Positions 1 to 11,900 of a stretch of DNA of 64,000 nt are shown one piece after another (within the stretch, counting starts at the first letter, position 1; every line of letters starts with the position of its first letter). A model generated the notes under the pieces. That model was given only the letters and a program-made list of their open reading frames with translations, had not been told where the DNA came from and searched no databases. The stretch covers positions 87,500,216 to 87,564,215 of the forward strand of contig OW799236.1 in assembly GCA_941918925.1 (NCBI GenBank), given 5' to 3'. Origin of the DNA: Phyto melanocephala (lineage: Eukaryota; Arthropoda; Insecta; Diptera; Rhinophoridae). A program made the translations under genes and the position numbers.

Positions 1-323
1 ACGGACACGGTTTTTTTGACCTACTCTTGCTTTACGAGCTATAACTCTCTTCCTAATATTCCGATTTAGCCCATTTTCAATACCAAGCAAACGTTGTCTA
101 TAAGAAAGATTCTGGCAAAATTTGAGCCCCCTAGCTTTTTCGGTGCGACCTCTATCGTGCTTTCAACAGACGGCCAGACGGACGGACATAGCTAGATCGT
201 CATCAAATCAAACCCTGATTCAGAATATATATACTTTATGGGGTCTAAAATGGATATTTCGATGTGTTACAAACGGAATGACAAAATGAATATACCCCCA
301 CCATTTTTTTGGTGGCGGGTATA
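1..323 (-). repeat. Family A repeat, terminal fragment
   Basis: This is the hairpin-bearing terminus of dispersed family A, read here in reverse orientation. It carries the tandem CAGACGGACGGAC-type pentamer run, the ACTTTATGGGGTCTAAAATG block and the end motif GGTGGCGGGTATAAAAA. The same text recurs at 11880-12191, 56025-56500 and, inverted, at 23032-23420. It continues beyond the left edge. Non-coding. Confidence 0.85.
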
Positions 324-811
324 AAAATTTGCTTACTGATGTTAAAGTTCGATTAAGCAAAAGTTCATAATCTTGTTCATGCAACATTTTAAGGTCGCTT
401 CACACTAGGGTTTTTTCCCGTTTTCCCGGGATAATTTTGCGGGATCCCGGGAAATGAAGAAAGTGGCTACGTCTCAAAAGCATAAGTTTATATTATGACA
501 TTTCTTTTTATAAAAATATTTTCTTCAAGGTTTTTTTTTTTAACTTTATGTTTAGAAATATATTTACAAATAATTTGATATACTTTTTGAGGTAATGTGT
601 TTATTTTATAAACTTTTTTTTTAATATTAAAAGAAACGAAACTGTTTTAGATGGAAGGTTCAATAGTATGGAAGTTTTTTTTTAAATGACGGATTAATGC
701 GTCATTTTAGATAATTGCACAAAGCAAATCAGAAAGAACTTCCGTCAAAAATTAAAAAAAAACTCAACCCACGTTACCAATACTTCAAAATTTCCATAAA
801 GAAAGAAGCAA
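324..811. other. AT-rich DNA with one CCCGGG palindrome
   Basis: No gene is visible. A short perfect inverted repeat, TTTCCCGGGAT at 422-432 and ATCCCGGGAAA at 444-454, follows a GC-rich patch. It may belong to the left end of the hAT element whose coding tail lies at 812-1889, but no matching right end was found. The remainder is poly-T-rich filler. Confidence 0.5.
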
Positions 812-936
812 GTGGTCAAAAAACTTAAAATATTATTTCTGTATTTGTTAAATGCACTTGTAACTTTTCGTACAACATCGGTTGAAAGAGAAAGAGTGTT
901 TTCTGTAACAGGGCAATCTATATATATAAAAGTGAA

Positions 937-942
<6 letters not shown>

Positions 943-979
<37 letters not shown>
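943..979. repeat. (TG)n microsatellite
   Basis: An uninterrupted TG run inside the 5' end of the Helitron. The second copy at 49280 has only about four TG units here, so the tract expanded in this copy. Confidence 0.95.
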
Positions 980-981
<2 letters not shown>

Positions 982-1067
982 GCTATAGACTCCGAAACTG
1001 TAAAACCGATCGGACTCAAACTTTGGCAAGTTGTTGTACACATACCAGGGAGTGTTTATGGATGGAA

Positions 1068-1730
1068 AAAAGTGGGCGGGGCCACGCCCATAAAAATTAG
1101 TTATCAGTTTTAGCTACTTGCACTTGACCGATTTTTCTGAAATTTTGCACACATATCGAGCTGTCATGACTAAATAATTTTGTAATAAGAAAAGTGGGCG
1201 GGCCACGCCCCTAAAAAAGCTTTAATTTTGAGGTACTTGCACTGGACCGATTTTTCTGAAACTTTGCACACATACTAAGCTGTCATAACCATATAATTTT
1301 ATGTTTAGAAAAGTGGGCGGGGCCATGCCCATAAAAAATTAGTTATCAGTTTTAGCTACTTGCACTGGACCGAATTTTCTGAAACTTTGCAAACATACTG
1401 AGCTGTCATGACTTTACACTTTCGTCATTAGAAAAGTGGGCAGTGCCACGCCCATTAAAAAAAAGGTATCATTTTGAGGTACTTGCACTGGCCCGATTTT
1501 TCTAAAACTTTGCACACATATTGAGTTGTCATGACTATACAGTTTCGTATTTAGAAAAGTGGGCAGTGCCACGCCCATAAAAAAAGGTATCATTTTGAGG
1601 TACTTACACTGGACCGATTTTTCTGAAACTTTGCACACTTATTGAGCTGTCATGACTATACAGTTTCGTAATTAGAAAAGTGGGCAGTGCCACGCTCATA
1701 AAGAAAAAGTTATAGTTTTTAGCTTTGCAC
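1068..1730 (+). repeat. About 120-bp tandem array inside Helitron copy 1
   Basis: Six units start near 1068, 1188, 1309, 1431, 1554 and 1674. Each contains AAAAGTGGGC(G/A)G, GCCACGCCCAT, a TTAGCTACTTGCACTGG-like block and a GAGCTGTCATGACTATA block. Units differ by a few per cent. Helitron copy 2 has about three units, so unit number varies between copies. Short ORFs across it are repeat artefacts. Confidence 0.88.
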
Positions 1731-1984
1731 TTGATATTCGATTAAAATTTAGAATGCGATTAAAATTCATGAAGGGGCGTAGCAACGCGCGCCGGGATTG
1801 GCTAGTTTGTTAATAAAATCAGAAATAGACTTTCTGACCAGTTAATAAACGCTTTGAGCGTATTAAAATATATTTTTCTAAGTCGTTAAAAATTGTTACG
1901 TTATATGTTTTTAATAATAAATTATATTAACATGTTTTTGAAATTGAATTCTAATGATTTTATTTTTGATCTCATAGCTGAAGT

Positions 1985-2092
1985 ACCATTATTTTTATGA
2001 GGCCTAAAATGGATATTTCGATGTGTTACTAACGGAATAACAAAATGAATATAAACCCCCATTGTTTTGGTGGCGGGTTAAAAACCTTACGT
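1985..2092 (-). repeat. Family A terminal fragment
   Basis: About 100 bp matching the family A end, including AAAATGGATATTTCGATGTG and a degraded TGGTGGCGGGTTAAAAA terminus. No internal part of the element is present. Confidence 0.75.
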
Positions 2093-2692
2093 TTGGATAG
2101 AATCTACAAATGATAGGTTTTGACATATTTGTATCCAGTATGCAACAATTGTGTTAAAAATTTTTTTTTTGTTATTTTTATTATTTCGAAGCAGAGATTA
2201 AAATTACAAAAACATACAGAATTACTGTAGAGATAGATCATTTTAGCTTCAGACGTTAATTTTTTAGTTCAGCTTAAAGTTTATTTATCCTGAATTTATT
2301 TGAAATCAATCACATACATACATACATATTTGGACAATTATATATTTTCTATGAAAAAAACTATTTCACACTCTGATGCAGACAACAGAATTGTTTATAT
2401 AAATGACTCTCTGTATAATTTGATCGAATTTAAACGACAAGCTGAATTGAAAATCTCATACTCAGCAAGTTTTTTATGTACGTCGACGATTTCAAGTGTT
2501 ACATTAATCGCATATAAATTTCAAATATTGAAAACAATGTTCCTTATCAAAACAATCATCCCATATTTATTATTGACTGTTCATAGTCTCAAGTCAGAAT
2601 CAGTTTCTTATCATCATCCATCCAGAACAGTTGTGTCTTACAGTTAAAAGTGCATCTAAAAAAAAACAAATACAATAAATCCTTTTTTTGCA
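2093..2692. other. Upstream region of the endonuclease-like gene
   Basis: AT-rich sequence preceding the start codon at 2693. An open frame of 115 codons at 2300-2647 has no recognisable motif and is low complexity, so it is not called. No convincing TATA box or initiator can be fixed. Confidence 0.4.
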
Positions 2693-2913
2693 ATGACAAC
2701 ATTTAAAATTAATTTGTTTTTGTTATTCATCACATTGAATGTCCTTCAATGTATTCGTGGTTATTGTGTGGTCAAATATCCGGGCAACCCGGAAAACTCG
2801 CCAATTTATAAGAAACAAATTGGGAAATATTCAGTAGAATTACCCCATAATGGAAATGACATATCCTTGAATGAGGGCGAAACTATTAAGGGTATATGCC
2901 GTACCAGCTTCAG
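2693..2913 (+). CDS. Exon 1: signal peptide and N-terminus
   Basis: The ATG at 2693 opens MTTFKINLFLLFITLNVLQC, a typical secretion signal. The exon ends CAG|GTAATT with two bases of a codon left over, which exon 2 completes to a serine. The mature part contains a Gly-Glu-x-Ile-x-x-x-Cys motif usual in this family's N-terminal region. Confidence 0.8.
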
Positions 2914-5900
2914 GTAATTTAACAAACGAAATCTAGATATCCTGTTTTAATTATTTTCTTATTTAAAAATTAAATAAAAATTGACAAACAACTGCCGTAT
3001 TCCTTAAAAATTATTTTAGGTTTGTTAAAGGCTCATTTGACAGATGTTGTACAAAAAGATGCCAAATAAACCTTTAATAAGCCTAAAATATTTTTTTTAT
3101 GAATACGGCAGAAAGTTTTTGATCTTGTTGCTTATGAAATTCTCTATTGGAAATCGATCCTGCAACATTATTCGCAAGAGCTTAAATCTGATTTTTTATA
3201 ATTTTTGTTGTTTAATTTTAATGACAATCTGAAATAGAGAAATACAGAAATATTATTCCATTAATGTTGTGTTGTATTTTACTTAGGTACAAATGACATA
3301 AATTTGGATTATTCAATTAATTTAATTTTCGAATTTTTTGTCATTCTGTCTGTCCATCTGAACTTGATTGGCTCAAAAACTGCTACACAGATTTTGATAA
3401 AATTTCATATGGAGAAATTTGATACCCCTTTTAACATAAAAGATATAAAACCAAGAAATGAGAAAATAAAAGGAATTGCAATAACAACAAACCACTTTTA
3501 ATATGCATTAACAACGATATTAGATACAATATAAAATATTTTTGGGGCCATTAATGCAGATTGGATTTACCTAACTTTTTATATATGTATATAACTTCAC
3601 TTTCTACAAAGCAATTCTGAATGAATTCTGAAGCAGTTGGAATTTTTTAAAAACTGATTTTCGAATTTTTCAAATAATTGAATTTTAAAATATCCCGGTA
3701 ATTGTTTGAAAATAATTTATACCACAAAATATATTTTTAATTTACAGGGCTTAAAAAAAAGACTTTAACAATTTTTTTTTAAATTTTTATTCAAAATTAG
3801 TAAATATAATTTTTAATGAAATAATATAAAACAAAAATAGTAAAAGAAAAGTTATATTCTTAATAACGGGTGGGTCATCTATCTTTCTATAATATAAGTC
3901 TACATAAATCTATTAAATATTAATGGCATTTTATTTGGGCTTTTTTTTTTTTTTCTTTAAAATTTATGTTTACCTAGATCATCTGCCAAGAACTGACCTT
4001 AATAAGTAAAAATATTTAAAAAGTGTTTGTATACATATGAACCTGCTTTAATTATTATCTTATTCTTTAATTATATTTTTTTGTAGTCCAATACGTTACA
4101 TGGCAAATAGGAATGATTATTATCACTACATAAATGACGACTACGAACGTACTTTGGAAAACGCAAAATCTATCACATTAAAGTGTCTGAACAACAAGTT
4201 ATACGTCAATGAATTGGCTTCATCTCAAGAAATATTTGAGTGTTCAAGACTTCAGTGGAGTATTTACGATGCGAATGACACGTTTGAATGGTGTGAGATA
4301 AATCCAAATGCCAAAACATTTTTACTAGCTACCAAATCCAGTGAAGATCATCACATATTGGCTGGTATTTGTTTCAATTTGAATGGATGGAGTTTACAGG
4401 CGATAACATATAATGTCACCAGCTCCACACAAAAACACAATAACGATATGGCATGTATTTACTAACACTCAATGACTCTTTATATTTAGTGCCTTATTAA
4501 TAAAACCATGATTTTCTACAAAGTTCTTTTTTAAAAATTAAATATTTATTCAAATTTTAGGTTAAAGATATTACGAAAACCGATTTAAAATCTTATCAAT
4601 CATTGGGTGATGATCTTTTGAACTTGGAAACGACCATGAATTTTCATCTATCGTAAGTGCACTTAATATTTTTCATACAGGGGTCACAAATTTTACACAA
4701 TTATTTTTTTTAATAAAAAAAAAAATCTGTATTAATGTGTTTTTATACCCTTCACACAGTGAAAAAGGGTATATATAGGTTTGTCATTCCGTGTGAAATT
4801 TCTAAAATTTTCATTTCCGTCCCCATAAAGTATATATTTTCTGAAAGCTTCTGAATAGGGGAGTCGATTAAGCTCTGTCAGTCTGTCCGTGTGTATGTTG
4901 AAATCAACTTTTTGAGGCCCCCCGACATCGCTTGAACCCGGGTGAGGTATTAAAATATCAAAAATATTCGGGAGCAGATTGGTATTGAAAACCAGAAACA
5001 TCGGTACATAAACAACTGAGATATGAGCAGAAACCCACGACCACCTCGATTTTTTTTCACAAAAACAACATTATAACAACAACATACAAACGTGTATACT
5101 GGCTAGAGTAGACGTGGCATGGAATCCCAGCTGAGCCAAAGAAAATTTTTTTTTATTTTTTTATATTCTTTTTTCAATTTTTTTTATATTTTTTTTTTAT
5201 TTTTTATTTAATATATTATTTATATTTTTATTATTGTTTTTTTTTAATTTTTTTTTATTTATTTTTTTTAATATTTTTTTATTAATTTTTTTTTGTTTTA
5301 TATTTATTATTTATATTTTAATTAATTTTTTTTTTAATTTTTTTTTTTTTTATTTTTTTTTTTTTTTTACATACATACGTAAATTTTTAATTTTACAATT
5401 GGATGTTTTTATATATGTATGTTTTTTATATATGTATGTACATACGTATTTCATATGAGATGAATGGTGATACAAACTACTGTTATTGCATGACTAAACG
5501 TTGTGAAGGGTATATAAGATTCGGCACGGCCGAATATAGCACTCTTACTTGTTTCATTTTTAATTGAATGAAGTAAAATTGGCCTGAGGAAAAATTTAAT
5601 TTCAAATTAATTATGAGGGATCAAAGTTTTAATATTTTTTTTAAATTGTTTTACAATAAATTCGTACAAAAGTATTCTTCTTCATTCACGTAACTAACTC
5701 TAAATGATTTTTAAAATTTGGCAACACTTTACACTTTACAGAGAGAGCCAACTGCAAGAACAATTGAGACAATTAGGTGAAACTAATTTATGGCTACATC
5801 TGGCCACCTACGAAATGTCATCTATTGTCCAGGGCAATTCATATATTAATTATTTTAAGGAATACGCCAATATTTTAAATACAATATGGTGGCGCAATTT

Positions 5901-8900
5901 ACGTTTGGGTAATTGGAAACTCTTTCTAAACACCTTGGAAAATTATGCCCACAGCAATAGTTTTCAACTGTATACGGGAACATCTGGCGCTGTTAAGGTA
6001 CCCACAAATAATTTCGGAGAATCTAATGTGCTGAAAATAAAGGTAATTATTGAAATATTTATTAATATCTAATACAACTGATATATGCTTGGTAATCGCT
6101 ATTAATACCAATACCGATGATATTCTATGAGGCAATGAAATCGCTACGCACAAATAAATAAATGGATTCACATTAGGGATGCAACTTTTTTACAATTTTT
6201 GAAAATATCAAAATGTGCCTATCCATACAATGTAGTGCATAAAAAAACAATAAGAACTATTGAAGTTTTTAGATTGTGATTTTGATTACAATCATATAAT
6301 TACATTAAGAAATGTAAATACAGTCGTGTCTGAATATAGTGAACACCCGATATAGTGAACACCTCCATATAGTGAACACCAAAATTTTTGCAAATAATAC
6401 TCTAAATAGTGAAAAACTCTAATAGTGAACAAAATTTTGAAAACAACTTCAACAACAATTGTTTTATTTAACTTAAATAAGTATGTTCATATATTTCCAT
6501 TTTTGTACAAATTGTTTCTAATCAGCTATTGCATTTACATGTATGTATTTTTAGTAAATAAAACGAGTTTTTGAACAAACATTTCAACCTTGATATATAG
6601 AACAACCTGGATACTATAAACAAGCCTTGCAAAAATTGGTTCACTATATCCAGACACGACTGTAGTCAAATAAATAAAAAATAAAAAATTTTGATAAAAT
6701 AAAAAAAAAATCTTAAAGGGCTTTCGGAAATCGGATTCGATGCGGAACGTTTTTGTTCCGAATCGACCTGAGGAAACATTTTGCGGTTTCAGCACGACGT
6801 CGGCTACAGCGTGGTGATAGGTCCTTATTTTGGTTGTACCCCTAATTCACATTTGAGTCAGAAAAATTTCTTACATAATTATTTGAGATAAATGCGTTTA
6901 TAACCTGTTTTACTGCACAAATATGTAGTCCGCAGTAGCTGTAGTAATTCATCAGACGAGTCTGATATTGAATCGCATCAATTACATCTCTTTCGGAAAA
7001 ACATAGATCAAAATGTGCAAAGCAGTGCTTCTAACAATTCATCAGATGAGCCTCACATGAACTCGTGTAAATTACAAAACTAGATGTGTGATTATGAAAT
7101 TTTGCAAACATTGCTTACTGGTCAAACGCCTTGCACTCGCCGAAAATAAATTAGATACGCCGACCTTTACACCCACCCCCCATATAACGCTTTATCTCAA
7201 ATTCGTATAATTTCTATATGAATAAAGATTTTGGAATAATAAAGGACTATATTGAATTATCTAAGTTAAATTTAATAGCAGAAACTATTTCAACACGCCT
7301 ACTATAACGCTCTTTTTTCACGTAATATACTGTTAATGAAATTTAAAATCTCATAAAAGCGACAATATTAGAGGTATGATGCTGAAATTTCGCACATATA
7401 AGCTATATGTAGTATATGCTAGACAATGTCATTGTTGTGCCAGAAATAAAAGGTGACACGCCCACTTTAACGCTTACCTCCCACATAATGCTTTATCTTA
7501 AATTCATATAATTCCTATATGGAGAAAGTTTTTGGAAGAATAAGGCACAGCCGAATGTAGTGATCTTACTTGTTTGATTTAAAAATAACTTGGTAAAAAT
7601 ATATATAAAAGAAACACTTACAATTTAAAGAAAGTTTTATTTGATATTATCTGAAATGATTTTTTTTAAGAATTTATTTAAGCATCCAAAACATTAATGA
7701 AAATCCCTGTTAAGTTTTTATTAGTGTTGTTTCTGCTACTAATGCTAATGTGATTTATTTTTCATCTGCTTATTTTTATTTTTTGGCAAAATTTTGGAAC
7801 AATTAATGTGTATTTGGTATAATTTTGCTATCAAGGCGGTTCATTATTATTCAGATCTTAACGTTGCACAGAGGAGTATTTGACCTCAAAAGCTGGCCAA
7901 AAAGGCAAACTGAATTTTAAGAAATCTTAAAAACTAAGTACGCAGCTCGACAGACAACAATATTTTACATTATATTGTAAATTTTCAAGACTTTTAGTTG
8001 CGATTTGTAGCTCTGAGACCCTGCTAAAGTCAGGAAAGTGAAGAAAATTATATGAGATTTAAATGTTTTTTTCGGTTTCTGGATGTTTATTTGTTATTTT
8101 TTTTTTTGCGGCCAAACGAATAAAGGTTTAACAATAATTTTTTTTCGCTGAAAGGTTTGATCAAAAAAAAATAAAAAGAAGAAGTTTTTGAAAGTGAGGT
8201 TAGCATCTCTACGAATTATGTTTGATACCACAATAAAACCTGGAATCTCTAATTTTAGAAACAAAAAAAAGCTTGCGCAAGTTTGCGCCATTATTTTTGA
8301 CGATTTTTTAAAATTTTCACATTTCTTCCATTTTTGCTCATCAAGCACCTTTTCTTATAGATTTATATCGTCATAAACTTTTATGTATTTTTTTTTATTG
8401 ATTTAAACTGTTATTCACATCACTTTTAACACTTAACAATGTTAATACCTGCCTTTAATTATAAATTTGAACATTTCTTTATTACCCATAATAGTTATAA
8501 GGGAATTCCCCATACATGCCCATAAAGGATATTTTTATATACCTGCTCTACAAAATATTATTTGTTAAAAAAATAAATATACGTACCTTATAAGACAAAT
8601 TATTAAAAGCATTTATCACAAAAATAAGTTTTAAAAAAATAAATACAGGTAAAAACAAAAAAAAATACATGGGCACCCAGGTATCAGGCTACCATCCAAT
8701 TAACGCATAAGAGCATGCGCTTGAAAATAATTATAAAGGGTTATTGCACACAATCTTTATCAAAACCGTTCTGTAACTTCGAGAGTCAACATGGAACAAG
8801 TTTTCACAAGCTATTCCAAATAGTGATAAAATCTAATGCTGGAACCATTGACGAGAAATTGGATTTTTTGGTCAGAAAATTGAGCAAAATGTCAAGGGGA

Positions 8901-11900
8901 TGGGGACATATTAGCACTGAAGCAGTATTTAAAAAATTTAAAAAATTGTTGCAAAAGATATTGGCTTTTGGCACAGCGTAAAGAGGACCGCTTTTTAAGC
9001 ACAAACGCTAAATGGCTGGAAGGAACTGTAACAATACCAGTATTTGGCAGTTCGTCTTCAGGACGACCACGAAAAAAATTTAATGCAGCTAGTGAAAGAA
9101 CAATGCGAAGAAAAACGGAAGAAGTTCGTAACCAATTAACAACAGAGAAGATCACATTTGCTGCATCCATGAGTCAAAGAGCAGCGGGACATAATAATGC
9201 GGCTAAGTTAATAATGGATATAACGAGATCCCCAAGAAAAGCAAGAACTTGCAAGCAATCATTAACAACTTCTGAAGTCAACCCTGTGAATAAAGGAAAG
9301 GAAAGGAGCTTTGGCACTGTTTGTAAATGCAGAGCTCACGAAAAAGCAATATGAAATTTTATACAATGCCAATAAAAATGTGTATCCATGTTACTCATTA
9401 CTCATGCAAAAAAAAAATGTTGTCCCAATGAAGATGCCACAACCGTTAGCGAAACATTAGCGGAAGTCAAGCTCCAAGCTCTTCTCGACCATACAACAAC
9501 ATTTTTATGTATATGCCTTGAAGAGGTTTTGCAGCAGTTTAAACCTTTAAAATCAACATTTGTTAATTGAGTTTTACTATTTATACCGACTTTTATTCCT
9601 TAGGAATGTGGCTTTTGGAAAAATTTGAAAAATTTAAATTTTTGGTTCTTAAATTTTTTTTATGGCATTTTGAAAACAAAAAATTTGACGAATTTTGCAG
9701 AAAAAATTTTTTTTCGCCATTTAATTTTTAATAACTTCGAAATAGTAATAGATAGAAAAGAAATGTGTTTAGTTAGCTTAAGTAAAATTTTCCGGTGCAT
9801 CTTCTGATCCTCCTCCTAATAAAATCGGAAAACTCGTTTACAAGTTATGATTAAATATATTAGGCAACCCAATAATTTAGGGGGTGAAATATGCCACGCC
9901 TTTAAAATCAAATCCTTACGTACTAGAGAAAAACGGAAAACAGATTTGAATTAAAGGAATCAAATTTTTTCAAAATCTGCTTTTAGATTTCTTATATCAT
10001 ACTACAACTAAAACTATCAGAAAACCAGAACTTTTAATTCAAAAAACAAATTTAATAATTTTGGCCAGCTTTTCAAGTCAAATACCCCTCTGTGCGTTGT
10101 AATGTATCATTAGATAAGACGTATGTATCATTTAACAGTATAACAAACTTTTGATTTCTTTTACAAAACTTTAAGGAATTAAAAACAAGTAAGAGCACTA
10201 TATTCGGCTGTGCCGAATCTTTTATACCCACCAACAATTTTGTGTGCATTTAAAGCACAATATTTATTATTTTGTTAATCGCTATGGAATAATCTCTTTA
10301 TAATAAAATATGTATCACTTTCTTTGTAGAGGTTGGTTAAATTTTAAGGGCCCATGTTAAGGTAAACTACACCTAGTCTTTAAATTTGTTTTCTGCATTT
10401 CATTTGACATTTCTCAATCTCAAACTTACTCAATTTGATCCGTGGAAAGATACGCAAATGAGCAACGCTTTAAAGTTATTCAGGTTTTTTATAAAAATGG
10501 ACGTTCAAATCAAAATGCATTTTGTGCACTTCTTGATTCTTTTGGTCAACATAATCGTTCAAATTCATCCACAATCGGGAGAATTGTAACAAATATTTAA
10601 ATTTCTGCAAAACAGGTCTGTATAAAATGTTAGAAAATCTGTGAATGCTTTCTTAGTTCGTTGAATGGGAACCACTGCTGGTTTTTGCGATAGTGTGGCA
10701 AAAGAGCAGTCAACCTCGACTCATCATCATGCCCAACAATTGAGCATAAACCTTTTTATTGAAAATTTGGATCATCAGATAGAGGAGTGGCGCCAAGGAT
10801 GGGGGGACCATTTGGCCGATATTTTGTTAAATACATAATTGAACCATACAAATATTATAATTACAAAAAGGAATACTAATAATATCCTAAATAATTTGTG
10901 TTTTATTTAAATTCAACATCGGTCCTTAAAATTTAACCACCCTTAATAACTTCGATATGCTACTAAAATGCTTTTGTAAATGTAGTCTTTTAGTAAAAGT
11001 GGGCGTTAAGGTAGAATGTCAATAAAGTTTCTGCTAATAAATACAACTTAGATATTTCAATATAGTCCTTTATTTTCCCAAAAACTTTGTCAATAGAGAA
11101 ATTACATGAATTTAAGATAAACCGTTATATGGGAAGTTGGCGTTAAAGTGGGCGTGTCACTTACACTTTTTGGCACAACAATAACATTGATTAGAAAAAT
11201 ATATGTAGCAAATTTCATCATCATACCTCTAATTTCATCGGTTTTATGAGCTTTTAAATTTCATTAACGGTAGATAACGTGAAAAGTGGGCGTTATAGTA
11301 GTCGTGTCAAAGTTATTTTTGCTGATGAGTACAACTTAGATATTCCAATATAGTCCTTTATTATTCCAAAATCTTTATTAATAGAGAAATTATATGAATT
11401 TTAGTTAAATCTTTATATGGGAGGTGGGCGTAAAAGTTGGCGTGGAACCTTAAATTTTTGGCACAGTAATGACATTGCCTAGAGGGATATACGTAGCAAA
11501 TTTTTGTCATCATACCTCTAATTTTGGCGGTTTTATGAGCTTTTAAATTTCATTAACGGTCGATAACGTGAGAAGTGGGCGTTATAGTAGGCGTGTCAAG
11601 TTGTTTTTGCGAATGAAGCGTCTCACCAAAAAGCAAAGTGTGCAAAATTTCAGAGTCGTACATCTAATTTTATTGCTTTTATGACGTTTTTGTTTTTAAA
11701 TATACCGAAAAATACACTGTGCGGTATAAATTTTCGTACATTTTGATTAATAACTCCTAATGCATAGATTTTGATAATTTTCGGGGAAAGATATTGTTTT
11801 TACTCAGGAAATATATACTCGAAGTTTCATGAGTCTACGTTAATGCGTTTGGACACAATTCCATCTTATTCGATGTTCGATGGACACGTTTTTTTCGACC

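Larger units (their letters stand above)
917..1805 (+). mobile_element. Non-autonomous Helitron, copy 1
   Basis: It begins TCTATATATATAAAAGTG and ends GCGCGCCGGGATTGGCTAG. The host bases are A before and T after, as expected for Helitron insertion between A and T, with no target duplication. A short GC-rich hairpin-capable stretch precedes the terminal CTAG. The boundaries are confirmed independently because excising the segment restores a continuous hAT reading frame. A second copy with the same ends lies at 49280-50177. This copy carries only non-coding tandem repeats. Confidence 0.88.
812..1889 (+). pseudogene. hAT transposase C-terminal dimerisation region, split by a Helitron
   Basis: The reading frame at 863-916 gives TFRTTSVERERVFSVTGQ. 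After removal of 917-1805 it continues in the same frame from 1806 as FVNKIRNRLSDQ up to a TAA stop at 1887-1889. The order 'TTSVERxFSxxG...KRNRLS' is the signature of the hAT C-terminal dimerisation domain, which ends these transposases. Only about 45-60 residues are recognisable and the catalytic core upstream is not readable. The Helitron lies exactly at a codon boundary, so the frame is unbroken in the pre-insertion sequence. This is a fossil of an element older than the Helitron insertion. Confidence 0.75.

Noticed and set aside
1414..1638. Minus-strand 74-codon ORF
   Set aside because: Internal repetition mirrors the 120-bp array of the Helitron; not a gene.
2300..2647. 115-codon ORF upstream of the endonuclease-like gene
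   Set aside because: No motif, low complexity, stops shortly before the real start; chance ORF in AT-rich DNA.
3044..3232. 62-codon ORF in intron 1
   Set aside because: Covers the foldback MITE; no protein similarity recognised.
5234..5458. Phe-rich ORF
   Set aside because: Produced by the poly-T tract of family B.
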